Of a DNA stretch of 64,000 nt, positions 1 through 8,769 are shown piece after piece. The notes below the pieces were generated by a model, which ran no database searches, was not told where the DNA came from, and was given only the letters and a program-made list of their open reading frames with translations. The stretch lies in NCBI GenBank assembly GCA_047602575.1, contig JASGGY010000003.1, forward strand, positions 558,001 through 622,000, given 5' to 3'. The stretch is from UBA1366 sp047602575 (GTDB lineage Bacteria > Bacillota > Clostridia > Oscillospirales > Ruminococcaceae). A program made the position numbers and the translations under genes. The first letter of the stretch is position 1. The number at the start of each line of letters is the position of its first letter.

Positions 1-244
1 CGCCGTTTGCCACTGCGGTGAAGACCCCGCAGTACTGGTTTCTCCACGCCACAGGAACGGTGAAATTGGTCAGGTACGTCAGCGACGCACGCAGCTCCGG
101 CTTCATTGTGTTGTACAGGGGAATCACCACCCGGCAGTCATGCCCCTGCGCGTTGAACGCCGCAGGCAGCGAGCCCGCTACGTCCGCCAGCCCCCCAGAT
201 GCCGCAAAGGGAATCGCTTCGCTGGCAGTATAAAGTATGTTCAT
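1..244 (-). CDS. glgA: Glycogen synthase GlgA, N-terminal 81 residues (runs off the window)
   Basis: Would transfer glucose from ADP-glucose to a growing alpha-1,4-glucan (GT5 family). Only the N-terminus is present; it begins MNILYTASEAIPFAA and continues SGGLADVAGSLPAAF, the family's opening beta strand and ADP-glucose-binding loop. The start ATG at 244 has GGAG about six bases upstream. Odd point: GT5 enzymes normally carry Lys in the KxGGL motif, and here that position is Ala (AASGGL). The gene lies downstream of glgB-glgC-glgD on the same strand but is separated from glgD by about 450 bp filled with repeats, so it may not share their full transcript. The family call is secure; activity is open because of the Lys change and the missing C-terminus. 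Confidence 0.9.
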   Translation of the reverse strand, partial: MNILYTASEAIPFAASGGLADVAGSLPAAFNAQGHDCRVVIPLYNTMKPELRASLTYLTNFTVPVAWRNQYCGVFTAVANG

Positions 245-296
245 ATGGCAGCTCCATTCCGCCGCGCACTGCGGCAAAGTTTGATGTGCGCTTGTT

Positions 297-425
297 GGGG
301 GCGTTGCCCCCTGACCCCCGTCAATGGGGGCGTTGCCCCCAAACCCCCATCAAAGGGGGCGCTGCCCCCTCTGGACTCCCTCGCCAAAGGGTACAAGTAC
401 CCTTTGGAAACCCATTGTTTTTGTT
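297..425 (+). repeat. Dispersed repeat copy 1 with a 3 x 29-bp tandem expansion
   Basis: Three consecutive 29-bp units (297-325, 326-354, 355-383) each start with GGGGGCGTTGCCCC or a one-base variant. They are followed by a 24-bp palindrome at 384-407 (CCAAAGGGTAC, AG, TACCCTTTGG) and a tail reading GGAAACCCATTGTT. The unit, palindrome and tail recur at 583-677 (inverted), 42,853-42,925 and 43,561-43,635 (inverted). The copies are non-coding and sit between genes. The family resembles REP or MITE-like elements; no transposase is present. Confidence 0.75.
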
Positions 426-582
426 GTTGCGGGTTTGGGGTGTGGGGGGATTGGGTGGGATATTATTGCTTTGTTTTTGTTTGCGGGGTGTTGTCATTTG
501 CGGGTTAGGGATGCGGGTGGTTTAATTGTATGAGTAGCGCTAAATCACCGCGCAGACTGAAAGAAATGCGAATGATTATCTA

Positions 583-677
583 AAAAATAACGGGATTCCA
601 AAGGGGCATTGCTCCTTTGGCAGGGGTGTGTCAATGCTACCGTGCGCGGCAGCAAGGGCAGCGCCCCCTGACTTAGG
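583..677 (-). repeat. Dispersed repeat copy 2, inverted relative to copy 1
   Basis: Read on the minus strand it follows the same order as the other copies: CTAAGTCAGGGGGCG, a divergent middle, CACCCCT, a CCAAAGG...CCTTTGG palindrome (598-620 on plus) and GGAATCCCGTT. With copy 1 it forms an inverted pair around about 160 bp (426-582) in which I see no gene. It is the most diverged of the four clear copies. The pair fills the gap between glgD and glgA. Confidence 0.6.
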
Positions 678-700
678 GTTTATCTACAGTTTAAGCGGTG

Positions 701-1828
701 CTACACCACCGCGAATTTGGCGATGTAGGTGGGATAGCCGTCCGCGCCGGTGAGGGTGCGGTTTTCGGCGATTTTGACGTTTTTGTCGGTGATGACGTAG
801 CTAAGCTCCGCGCCTGCGCCGACGGCGGTGTCCTGCATGATGATGGAATCGCGGATAACCGCGCCCTTGCCAACCTTGACGCCGCGGAACAGGATGGAGT
901 TTTCCACCACGCCCTCGATCACGCAGCCGTCTGCGACGAGCGAGTTTTTCACCATGCTGTTCAGCCCGTAGCGTGAGGGAGCGTTGTCGCGGACTTTGGT
1001 ATAAATCGGGCGCTTGGGCAGGAACAGGCGCTTTGCGGTGGCTGAGTTGAGCAGCTCCATATTCGCCTCGAAATAGCTTTTCATGCTGTGGATTTTGCTG
1101 TAATACCAAGCATAGTCATACGCATGGATATTCAGCGTGCCGACCTTAGCCTGGAGGATATCGCGTTCAAAGCTGTACTGGCTTCTTGCGATGCAGTCGG
1201 TGATGAGTTCGACGAGCAGCTTTTTGTTCATCACGTAGGTATTCAGGCTCAGGGTACAGTTGCCGCTGATTTTGGGGGAAATGAGGATGTCGGTGATTTT
1301 GCCGTCCGGATTGACGGACAGGACGTTGCTTTCTTTAATCAGTTCCGCACTGAAACAGTCGGTGCTGGTGGCGATGGTGATATCCGCGCCGCTTTTGATG
1401 TGGCTTTTCACCAGCGGGCGGTAATCGAAATTGGTGATCACGTCGCAGTCGGACATAATCACATAGTCCGTCAGCGAGCTGCGGATGAAGCTCAGCGCGC
1501 CGTAGAGGGCTTCAATTCTGCCGCGGTACAAGCCGGTTTCGATATGACCGAAGGGCGGAAGGATGTGCAGTCCGCCTTTTTTGCGGGAGAGATCCCATTC
1601 TCTTGCCGAACCCAGATGATCGAGCAACGACTGATAGTTGGCTTTTGTGATGACGCCGACTTCCGAAAGCCCGCTGTTGACCATGTTGGAAAGGGTAAAA
1701 TCGATGAGTCTGTATCTGCCCGCAAAGAGGATGGAGCCCATGGTACGCGCTTTTGTCAGGTCGGTGACGGTGTTGTCGTGCATATTTGCGAAAATCAGTC
1801 CTAAGACTCTTCCCATATTGATATCCAA
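701..1828 (-). CDS. glgD: Glucose-1-phosphate adenylyltransferase subunit GlgD
   Basis: Regulatory partner of GlgC in ADP-glucose synthesis. At 375 aa it is typical for GlgD. The N-terminus keeps the fold signature (FAGRYRLIDFTLSNMVNSG, about residues 35-53) but lacks the catalytic glycine-rich AGGxGxRL loop seen in GlgC; the equivalent stretch reads GLIFANMHDNTVTDL. This loss is the known hallmark of Firmicute GlgD. The C-terminal third has hexapeptide-like repeats forming a left-handed beta-helix (VKVGKGAVIRDSIIMQDTAV). It starts 13 bp after glgC, so the two are surely cotranscribed. Confidence is high. Confidence 0.93.
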   Translation of the reverse strand: MDINMGRVLGLIFANMHDNTVTDLTKARTMGSILFAGRYRLIDFTLSNMVNSGLSEVGVITKANYQSLLDHLGSAREWDLSRKKGGLHILPPFGHIETGLYRGRIEALYGALSFIRSSLTDYVIMSDCDVITNFDYRPLVKSHIKSGADITIATSTDCFSAELIKESNVLSVNPDGKITDILISPKISGNCTLSLNTYVMNKKLLVELITDCIARSQYSFERDILQAKVGTLNIHAYDYAWYYSKIHSMKSYFEANMELLNSATAKRLFLPKRPIYTKVRDNAPSRYGLNSMVKNSLVADGCVIEGVVENSILFRGVKVGKGAVIRDSIIMQDTAVGAGAELSYVITDKNVKIAENRTLTGADGYPTYIAKFAVV

Positions 1829-1841
1829 AATGTGCCGCCTC

Positions 1842-3047
1842 CTATTCTATATTTTCTGAAATAATCGCTTTGGGGGCGACGACTGCGCCCTCGGCGACGT
1901 TGATGCCGTGTCCGACGACGGCGATGCCCCACGCGGACTTGTCCTCGATGGTTTCCGGTCTTGCGCCGACGTGGGCAAAGCCGCCGATGACGGAATTTTC
2001 GCCGATGATGGAATACTCAACCAGCGCGTCGCGTTTGATGGTGCAGCCGGGCATGAGGATGGAGTCGGTGACGACCGCGCCCTCCTCGATTGTTACGCCG
2101 TCGGCAATCATGGAGAAATCGACCGTGCCGTCGATGAAGCAGCCCTCTGTGACCATGGAGTTCTGGATTTTTGCGTTATAGCCGATGCTCTGGGGCGGCA
2201 GGACGGGATTTCTGGAATAAATCTTCCATGCCGGATCATAGAGGTCGATGGGGATGTTGGGGTTGATGAGGTCCATATTGGCTTCCCAGAGGCTGTCGAT
2301 TGTGCCGACATCCTTCCAGTAGCCGTCGAAGCGGTAGGCGTAGAGCCGCTCGTCGTTTTGCAGCAGGGCGGGAATGATGTTGTTGCCGAAGTCCTTGGTG
2401 GCTTCCTTATCGTTCTCATTCTCGGTGAGGTAGCGTTTGAGCTTGTCATAGGAGAAGATATAGATGCCCATGGAGGCGAGGGTGCTTTGCGGGTTCTTGG
2501 GCTTTTCTTTGAAGTCATAGATTTTTCCGTCGTCGTGGGCGAACATGATGCCGAAGCGGGAGGCTTCCTCCAGCTCAACGTCCAGCACGGCGATGGTGCA
2601 GGCGGCGTCTTTTTCCTTATGATAATTGAGCATGAGGGAATAATCCATCTTATAAATATGGTCGCCGGAGAGGATGATGACATACTCCGGGTCATAACGC
2701 TCAATAAAGGAGAGATTTTGATAAATGGCGTTGGCTGTGCCGGAATACCACTCCGCGCCCGATGCTTTCTGATAGGGCGGCAGGACGTGGACGCCGCCGT
2801 GCAGGCGGTCGAGATCCCAGGGCTGTCCGTCGCCGATGTATTCGTTGAGCACAAGGGGCTGGTACTGGGTGAGGACACCGACGGTATCAATGCCGGAGTT
2901 GATGCAGTTGGAGAGCGGAAAATCGATGATGCGGTATTTTGCGCCATAGGGAACGGCAGGCTTTGCCACGCTTTGGGTCAGGGCATAAAGCCGACTTCCC
3001 TGTCCGCCGGCAAGCAGCATCGCGACGCATTCTTTTTTGCTGAACAT
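1842..3047 (-). CDS. glgC: Glucose-1-phosphate adenylyltransferase GlgC
   Basis: Makes ADP-glucose from glucose-1-phosphate and ATP, the committed step of glycogen synthesis. The 401-aa protein has the catalytic loop LLAGGQGSRLYALT (residues 11-24), the substrate segment YGAKYRIIDFPLSNCINSG, EWYSGTANAIYQNL, and LSGDHIYKMDYSLML with the catalytic Asp. A C-terminal hexapeptide beta-helix covers about residues 290-401. It lies between glgB (26 bp upstream) and glgD (13 bp downstream) in one minus-strand operon. It should form a heterotetramer with GlgD, as in other Firmicutes. Confidence 0.96.
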   Translation of the reverse strand: MFSKKECVAMLLAGGQGSRLYALTQSVAKPAVPYGAKYRIIDFPLSNCINSGIDTVGVLTQYQPLVLNEYIGDGQPWDLDRLHGGVHVLPPYQKASGAEWYSGTANAIYQNLSFIERYDPEYVIILSGDHIYKMDYSLMLNYHKEKDAACTIAVLDVELEEASRFGIMFAHDDGKIYDFKEKPKNPQSTLASMGIYIFSYDKLKRYLTENENDKEATKDFGNNIIPALLQNDERLYAYRFDGYWKDVGTIDSLWEANMDLINPNIPIDLYDPAWKIYSRNPVLPPQSIGYNAKIQNSMVTEGCFIDGTVDFSMIADGVTIEEGAVVTDSILMPGCTIKRDALVEYSIIGENSVIGGFAHVGARPETIEDKSAWGIAVVGHGINVAEGAVVAPKAIISENIE

Positions 3048-3073
3048 GGTTTTTCTTCCTTTCTTGCTGAACT

Positions 3074-5077
3074 CTATTCTTTGTCGTCCGTTTTCTTTGC
3101 GGGGGCTTTTTTGCGGACGGTGGTTTTCTTGGCGGGTTTTTCCGCGGCGGCTTTTGCCGGAACCGCTTTGGCTTTCGGCAGACGCTGCGGGGCTTTTTTC
3201 AGAGTGAAGTACATCACCGAAAAGGGTGCGATTTCGACGGAAACCGACTGGTCAAAGCCGTGCATGGGCACCGCTTCCGACTGAACCGTGCCGTTTAAAT
3301 ACGGCGCGCCGTCGGCGGAGGCGCTGTTGAACACCTCGGTATAGCTTCCCGCATACGGAACGCCGAAGCAATAGACGGGTCTGCCCACGGGGACGAAATT
3401 GCACACTGCGATCAGCTCGTTGCCGGATTTGTCCATGCGGCGGAAGATGATGATGCTCTGGCGGTAATCGTCGTTGGAGATCCACGAGAAGCCCTCCCAC
3501 GAGAAATCGATTTCCCACAGCGGGGCATTTTTGCGGTAGAATGCGCCGAGGTTCTTTGTGAAATTATGGAAATTCCGGTGGCTTTCGTATTGCTCAATCA
3601 GAAACCACTCCAGCTCTCCGGCAAAATCCCATTCGCGGAACTGAGCAAATTCTGATCCCATGAAGTTGAGCTTCTTTCCGGGATGTGCGTACATAAAGGC
3701 GAGAAACGCCTTTGCCTGTGCGAATTTCTGCTCGGTCGTGCCGAACATTTTGTTGACCAGCGAGCCTTTTCCGTGGACAACCTCGTCGTGGGAAATCGGC
3801 AGGATGTAGTTTTCGGAAAACGCATAGAAAAATGAGAAGGTTAAGCTGTTGTGGTGGAACGCGCGGTGGATGGGATCGAGCGCCATGTATTTGAGCGTAT
3901 CGTTCATCCAGCCCATGTTCCATTTAAAGTGAAAGCCCAGTCCCCCGTCGCTTGCGGGTTTTGTCACAAGCGGCCAAGCGGTGGATTCCTCGGCGATCAT
4001 CATCGCTTCCGGACAGCGCGCGCACACGGCGGTGTTGAGGGTTTTTAAGAACGCAATCGCTTCGAGGTTTTCGTGTCCGCCGTTTTTGTTGGGTGTCCAC
4101 TCGCCGTGACGGCGGTCATAGTCGAGATAGAGCATCGACGCAACCGCGTCCACGCGCAAGCCGTCAATGTGGTAGGTTTCCAGCCAGAACAGGGCGTTTG
4201 ACACCAGAAACGAAATGACTTCGTTTTTGCCGTAATCAAACACGCGCGTTCCCCACGAGAGATGGTCGCGTTTTTTGGGGTCGGCATATTCGTAGCAAGC
4301 GCCGCCGTCGAATTCGTACAGCCCCGCTTCGTCCTTCGGGAAATGCGCGGGAACCCAGTCAAGGAGAACGCCGACGCCGGCTTTGTGGAACAGATTCACC
4401 ATCGCCATGAAGTCGTGCGGCGTACCGAACCGGGAGGTCGGCGCGAAATAACCAATGCCCTGATATCCCCACGAGCCGTCATAGGGGTATTCCGCGAGGG
4501 GCATCAGCTCGATGTGCGTATAGTTCATCTCCTTGAGATAGGGAATGATTTCCTGTGCAAATTTGACGTAATCATAGGGCGCGCCGTCGGGGTATTTGCG
4601 CCAAGACGCGAGGTGCGCTTCATAAATATTCACGGGGCTTTCGGTGACAGCCCGCTTCTTTTTCTTTTCAAACCAGCCCGCGTCGCTCCACGAAAAGCCG
4701 CTCAGGTCATACACCTTTGATGCGGTGGCGGGGGTGGTTTCGGTGTGGAAGCCGCAGGGATCGGCTTTCATGCGTTTTTTTCCGTCCGCGCCCAGAACGC
4801 GGTATTTATAATTGTCGTAAACCACAAGCCCGGGGGCAAAGTGTTCCCAGATACCGGCGTCGGTCAGGGTCATCGGGTCTGCTTCGTCATCCCACGCGTT
4901 AAAGTCGCCGACGAGCGCGACATCTTTGGCATTCGGCGCCCAGATGCGGAAAATAAAACCGTCCAGCCCGTTGCGGGATTCGCGGTGACAGCCCAGAAAA
5001 TCGGCACAGTGAAAGTGCGTTCCGTCCTGAAAAAGCGCATGATCTGCGGCGGCGTTTTTGCTGTAAATTTGCGGCAT
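3074..5077 (-). CDS. glgB: 1,4-alpha-glucan branching enzyme GlgB with a Lys/Ala/Pro-rich tail
   Basis: Introduces alpha-1,6 branches into glycogen (GH13). The N-terminal part (about 25-130) is a CBM48 beta-sandwich (DGFIFRIWAPNAKDVALVG). The GH13 barrel follows with MNYTHIELMPLAEYP, the nucleophile region IDGLRVDAVASMLYLDYDR, the acid region AMMIAEESTAWP and LPISHDEVVHGKGSL. The ATG at 5,077 is preferred over an in-frame TTG two codons upstream because GGAGG lies seven bases before the ATG. The last 40 or so residues are Lys, Ala and Pro with motifs such as KKAPAKK, unlike usual branching enzymes. First gene of the glg operon. Confidence 0.95.
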   Translation of the reverse strand: MPQIYSKNAAADHALFQDGTHFHCADFLGCHRESRNGLDGFIFRIWAPNAKDVALVGDFNAWDDEADPMTLTDAGIWEHFAPGLVVYDNYKYRVLGADGKKRMKADPCGFHTETTPATASKVYDLSGFSWSDAGWFEKKKKRAVTESPVNIYEAHLASWRKYPDGAPYDYVKFAQEIIPYLKEMNYTHIELMPLAEYPYDGSWGYQGIGYFAPTSRFGTPHDFMAMVNLFHKAGVGVLLDWVPAHFPKDEAGLYEFDGGACYEYADPKKRDHLSWGTRVFDYGKNEVISFLVSNALFWLETYHIDGLRVDAVASMLYLDYDRRHGEWTPNKNGGHENLEAIAFLKTLNTAVCARCPEAMMIAEESTAWPLVTKPASDGGLGFHFKWNMGWMNDTLKYMALDPIHRAFHHNSLTFSFFYAFSENYILPISHDEVVHGKGSLVNKMFGTTEQKFAQAKAFLAFMYAHPGKKLNFMGSEFAQFREWDFAGELEWFLIEQYESHRNFHNFTKNLGAFYRKNAPLWEIDFSWEGFSWISNDDYRQSIIIFRRMDKSGNELIAVCNFVPVGRPVYCFGVPYAGSYTEVFNSASADGAPYLNGTVQSEAVPMHGFDQSVSVEIAPFSVMYFTLKKAPQRLPKAKAVPAKAAAEKPAKKTTVRKKAPAKKTDDKE

Positions 5078-5103
5078 ATGCAAACCTCCAATTCTATACG
5101 ATT

Positions 5104-5132
5104 ATTTTAACCTTTTTTGAATTAATTTGCAA
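5104..5132 (-). promoter_or_regulatory. Sigma-A-type promoter for the glg operon
   Basis: On the minus strand TTGCAA (5,127-5,132), a 17-bp spacer and TAAAAT (5,104-5,109) precede the glgB ATG by about 27 bp. Spacing is ideal and both hexamers are one base from consensus. No operator is recognised. Confidence 0.55.
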
Positions 5133-5257
5133 GCCCTTTTTGAGATATTTTCAAGATTCTACAGAATCCAACCGCATTTTTTGTGGATTATACCTATTTC
5201 TTGCCGATATTTTTCATGGCAACTTATCTAAATCGCCGACTATTTTGGCATTATTTC

Positions 5258-7543
5258 TCAATATGCACTGGCAATCTGGATTGCGAGGATGGTGATGTCG
5301 TCCTGCTTGCCTTGTTTTTGGTGTTCAAGTGCGGTTTCGCCGAAGCGGATGACCGCGTTTTTCAGCTCGCTCTGCGGCGCGCAGAAGCATTGCGCGGCAT
5401 ATTTTTTCACCGTCAGCTCATCCACCCCGTCGGACACCAGCAGAATTCGGTCGCCTGGGAAGAGCTTGTAGTGCAGCGACACCGCCGGCACGTCGCCGAG
5501 AATCCCCAGCGGGAAGCTTTGCGCCTCCGCCTTGATCAGCACCTCGTCGCGCAGGATGTAGCTTGCCGCGGCGCCCGCTTTGAGCAGGTCGAGCGTTCCC
5601 CGGCACAGGTCGATGCGCGCCACGTCGAGGGTGGCAAAGGATTCGTCCCAGCCCTTGACGCGCAGGATGAGATTGATCATACGCACGGCGGTTTCCGGCG
5701 AAACGCCAGCGGTGAGCAGCCGCGTGACAAGGCTTGTGGCAAACATGGAGTCAAGCTTTGCGCGCCGTCCGGTTCCCATGCCGTCGGAGAGGATGAAATA
5801 TTCTTCCGTCGCGCTGACGGAAAGGGTTTCCACCCAGTCGCCGGAATATTCGCCGGCGCTGCCGGCAATCTGGAACTGATCCGAGGAAACGCTGAAAACC
5901 GGCAGCTCGGTAAAGGTGAACTTTGCGATTTTGTCCGTGACCGTCACCACGGGCAGATCCATGTCGCAGCCGATGATGTCGCTTAGATCCGCAGTGAGCT
6001 TGACCGGATCGGGATTGAAATCCGCGGGGGTGAACAGCTCGGCACGCATGGTCTGGCTCTCGTCGCGATAGACGCAGGCGCGGGCGTTTGTGCAGCCCCG
6101 GCGCACCGCCAGACGGGAAGCCTGCTCGGACAGCGACGCGTCCACATACGAGATCTGGGAAACGCGGTGGGAGAGGTCGTTGAGAACATCCTCCATCGCA
6201 CCAAGCTGCTCGGTGAGGATTTCCCGCAGCTCGCGGGCGCGCAGGCGGTTGGACTGCTCGTATAAATGCCCCGCGTAGAGGGTGGTGAAAACCTCCGCGA
6301 GGGCTTTGGGCTGAACACAGCGGGGATGCGAAAAGCGCACGTCGGTGTCGGTGCAAAGCCCGTTTTTCAGCACAAGCGCCTCGAGTGCGCGCAGCGCCGC
6401 GGCGGTTTCGTCTGTGTGATTGTTCCAGCATTCCGTGCAGCCCGCGCAGTCGCGGCACAGCAGGTCCGGCGCTAGGCTCTCAAGCGTGACGGCGGCACTT
6501 TTTTTGTCCATCGACTTTGTGACCGTATCAATCTGACCGCGGATGCCGCGCAGGGTTTTTGACGCGAAGCTTAATCGCGCGGAGGCGGTCTGCCCGACGA
6601 TTTCAACGGCGTTTTTTGTGCCGCCCACATGGCGGAGCATCGCCCGTACCGCGGAGCGCGGAACCGCCGCATAGATTGCGCTTGCCGCAATGCCGTCGGC
6701 GATCATGGGGAAGGTATCGGCGTTCATCCCCACGACCGACAGGCTGATGATGAGGATGAGCAGAAACGCCGCCACTGTGGCAAATGCGCCGAGTGCCGCG
6801 AATGCGCCGACGATCAGTCCGGCGGACGCGAGCAGGAGCGTGTTGTCGGCAAGCTGCGGCGCGCATAAAATCACGCCGCAGGTCGTCAGCGCCCCGCAGA
6901 CCGCCCCGCCGATGTGCCCGTAGCGGGTCATCGCTGCAAGCATCACAAACATACCGGCGGTGCGCCCGAGGTTCACGCTGCCGATCTGGACGGAGGCGAG
7001 CGTACACGCGGCGACGACGAACAGGATGCCGAGCGACGCGCCGCGCAAGCCGTTGATATCAAGCAAGCCGTCGGTGCTGGTGCGCTGTGCGACCGCCATG
7101 AGGAAATACGTCACGCAGCCGCACAGCACCGCCGACATCAGCCGGTAGCAGGTTGTGTACAGATCCGCCGGAAGCAGCACGCTGACGATGAAACCGAAGC
7201 CCGCCATCGCCGCGGTCGACGAAACTGCCATCACCGCGGGGCTCTGGCGCTTCTCCCGCGGCAGGATGAGGAGCTTGAGCGCCACAATGACGAGCATCGC
7301 GCAGATCTGCACCATGCCGATTTCCAGCCCGCCGAACAGGAGATATCCGGCGATACACGCAAGAAATGCCGGTATTACGCCGGCATTGCACGCCGCGAGA
7401 ACCGCGACATTAAAGGGAGAGGGAAAACCGAGGAGCTGCGCTTTGGTTGCGGCAAAACAGATCGCCGTTACGCCAACGGCGTAGAGCAGTTCCTTGTTGC
7501 CGAAATGCTTGTCTGTTTTTTCGATGCTATGTACTTTTGACAT
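5258..7543 (-). CDS. spoIIE: Stage II sporulation protein E, PP2C-type phosphatase
   Basis: Membrane phosphatase that dephosphorylates SpoIIAA to activate sigma-F in the forespore and acts at the polar septum. Of its 761 residues, about the first 290 hold multiple hydrophobic segments. A central linker contains a cysteine cluster (CRDCAGCTEC, about residue 364). The C-terminal PP2C domain shows ILSDGMGTGRRA (about 583) and LLVSDGVDEL (about 706), the metal-binding Asp motifs. The chosen ATG at 7,543 has GGTGAT just upstream; a GTG at 7,555 is the alternative. Its own promoter has sporulation-type spacing. Length and layout match SpoIIE rather than the shorter RsbU phosphatases. Confidence 0.93.
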   Translation of the reverse strand: MSKVHSIEKTDKHFGNKELLYAVGVTAICFAATKAQLLGFPSPFNVAVLAACNAGVIPAFLACIAGYLLFGGLEIGMVQICAMLVIVALKLLILPREKRQSPAVMAVSSTAAMAGFGFIVSVLLPADLYTTCYRLMSAVLCGCVTYFLMAVAQRTSTDGLLDINGLRGASLGILFVVAACTLASVQIGSVNLGRTAGMFVMLAAMTRYGHIGGAVCGALTTCGVILCAPQLADNTLLLASAGLIVGAFAALGAFATVAAFLLILIISLSVVGMNADTFPMIADGIAASAIYAAVPRSAVRAMLRHVGGTKNAVEIVGQTASARLSFASKTLRGIRGQIDTVTKSMDKKSAAVTLESLAPDLLCRDCAGCTECWNNHTDETAAALRALEALVLKNGLCTDTDVRFSHPRCVQPKALAEVFTTLYAGHLYEQSNRLRARELREILTEQLGAMEDVLNDLSHRVSQISYVDASLSEQASRLAVRRGCTNARACVYRDESQTMRAELFTPADFNPDPVKLTADLSDIIGCDMDLPVVTVTDKIAKFTFTELPVFSVSSDQFQIAGSAGEYSGDWVETLSVSATEEYFILSDGMGTGRRAKLDSMFATSLVTRLLTAGVSPETAVRMINLILRVKGWDESFATLDVARIDLCRGTLDLLKAGAAASYILRDEVLIKAEAQSFPLGILGDVPAVSLHYKLFPGDRILLVSDGVDELTVKKYAAQCFCAPQSELKNAVIRFGETALEHQKQGKQDDITILAIQIASAY

Positions 7544-7586
7544 CCTTATCACCACACATTTGGATTTCCATATTCAGGATAATTCC

Positions 7587-7619
7587 ATTTTAGCAAATGT
7601 TCGTGGTGTATTATGTCAA
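7587..7619 (-). promoter_or_regulatory. Spo0A-type spoIIE promoter with 21-bp spacing
   Basis: On the minus strand TTGACA (7,614-7,619) and TAAAAT (7,587-7,592) are separated by exactly 21 bp. Every other sigma-A promoter noted here has 16 or 17 bp. In Bacillus subtilis, spoIIE and spoIIG use Spo0A~P to activate promoters with this same overlong spacing. The -35 lies in TTTGACA, one base from the reverse complement of the 0A box (TTCGACA). Confidence 0.65.
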
Positions 7620-7694
7620 ATCAGGGTGGTGCGCGATTATTTTTTTGTTTTCTCCGTTTTTATATGTTAGATAAGCCGCGGCGGGAAGCACAAG

Positions 7695-8564
7695 TCAAAG
7701 CGCTTTCTGCGCGGCGGCGAGGGTTTCGGCGAAGGCGATGAACTGCCCCATCGAAAGCTGCTCCGGACGCACGGTCGCCGGCAGGGCAGCTTGTTCGCAG
7801 GCGGCGGTGACGGTCGCTTTCGGGATGCCCAGACCGGAGGCGACGGAGTTGACGAGGGTTTTGCGGCGCTGGGAAAACGCGGCACGGACGGTGCGGAAAA
7901 AGAAGGCTTCATCGGTCACGCCGGCGGGGGTTTGGTCGCGGATTTCAAACTGCACCACGCAGCTGTCCACGTTGGGGCTTGGCAGAAAGCTGCCGCGCGA
8001 AACGTTGAATAGAATTTTCGGTTCGGAGAAATACCGCACCGCCACGGTCACAGCACCCATTTCGCGGCTGCCCATCAGGGCGCACAGACGCTCCCCCGCC
8101 TCGCGCTGCACCATGACGGTGATGCGTTTGACGGGCAGCCTGTCCTCGAGCAGCTTCATGATCACCGGCGAGGTGATGTAATAAGGCAGGTTCGCGCAGA
8201 CGCAAACCGAAAGCCCCGCGAATTCGTCTGCGATGAGCGCGCGCAGGTCGGTTTTCAGCACGTCCGCGCAGATGACCTTGACGTTGGGATGCTCCGCGAG
8301 CGTTTCGGCAAGAACGGACAGCAGGCGGTCGTCAATTTCAATCGCAGCGACTTTTTCCGCGCGCCTGGCAAGCTCGTTGGTAAGAACGCCCACGCCCGTG
8401 CCGATTTCTATCACGCCGACGCCGTGCGCAGCGCCGCCCGCCTCCGCGATGCGCGGGCAGACAGTGGGATTGACAAGAAAATTCTGCCCCAACCGCTTGG
8501 AAAAGCTGAAGCCGTGGCGGTCGAACAATTCTTTTATGACGCCGATGTCGGTTAAATGTTCCAT
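7695..8564 (-). CDS. rsmA: 16S rRNA (adenine1518-N6/adenine1519-N6)-dimethyltransferase
   Basis: KsgA/RsmA dimethylates two adjacent adenines in helix 45 of 16S rRNA during 30S maturation. The 289-aa protein contains RLGQNFLVNPTV (about 24-35), the SAM-binding motif VIEIGTGVGVLTNELA (about 51-66), and CANLPYYITSPVIMKLLE, the family's NLPY catalytic motif. The C-terminal helical domain has FSQRRKTLVNSV. Size is normal. It stands alone, with its own promoter upstream and spoIIE 150 bp downstream on the same strand. Confidence 0.96.
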   Translation of the reverse strand: MEHLTDIGVIKELFDRHGFSFSKRLGQNFLVNPTVCPRIAEAGGAAHGVGVIEIGTGVGVLTNELARRAEKVAAIEIDDRLLSVLAETLAEHPNVKVICADVLKTDLRALIADEFAGLSVCVCANLPYYITSPVIMKLLEDRLPVKRITVMVQREAGERLCALMGSREMGAVTVAVRYFSEPKILFNVSRGSFLPSPNVDSCVVQFEIRDQTPAGVTDEAFFFRTVRAAFSQRRKTLVNSVASGLGIPKATVTAACEQAALPATVRPEQLSMGQFIAFAETLAAAQKAL

Positions 8565-8594
8565 GTATGCTCCTTTAAACGTTTTATGTTTTAT

Positions 8595-8623
8595 ATATTA
8601 CCATTTTTCGATGAAAAAGTCAA
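8595..8623 (-). promoter_or_regulatory. Sigma-A promoter of rsmA
   Basis: Minus-strand TTGACT (8,618-8,623), 17-bp spacer, TAATAT (8,595-8,600), about 30 bp before the rsmA start. Confidence 0.6.
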
Positions 8624-8769
8624 GCGCGCAGAAGTTGACGCGAAAAATTAATAATCACAGACGTCTGCGTTGCGTTTGCGATTTGTTAAATTATGGCGCG
8701 ACGCGGCACGTATACCGGCACGGGAATTGTAAAAACTAGTTCTGCCATCAAATTTATGGAGGGATCGAT

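Noticed and set aside
297..383. Three 29-bp direct repeats resembling a CRISPR array
   Set aside because: The units abut with no spacers, are GC-palindromic, and recur singly at other loci; no cas genes are present.
1908..3284. 458-aa open frame on plus over glgC
   Set aside because: Antisense shadow of glgC, which has full catalytic motifs.
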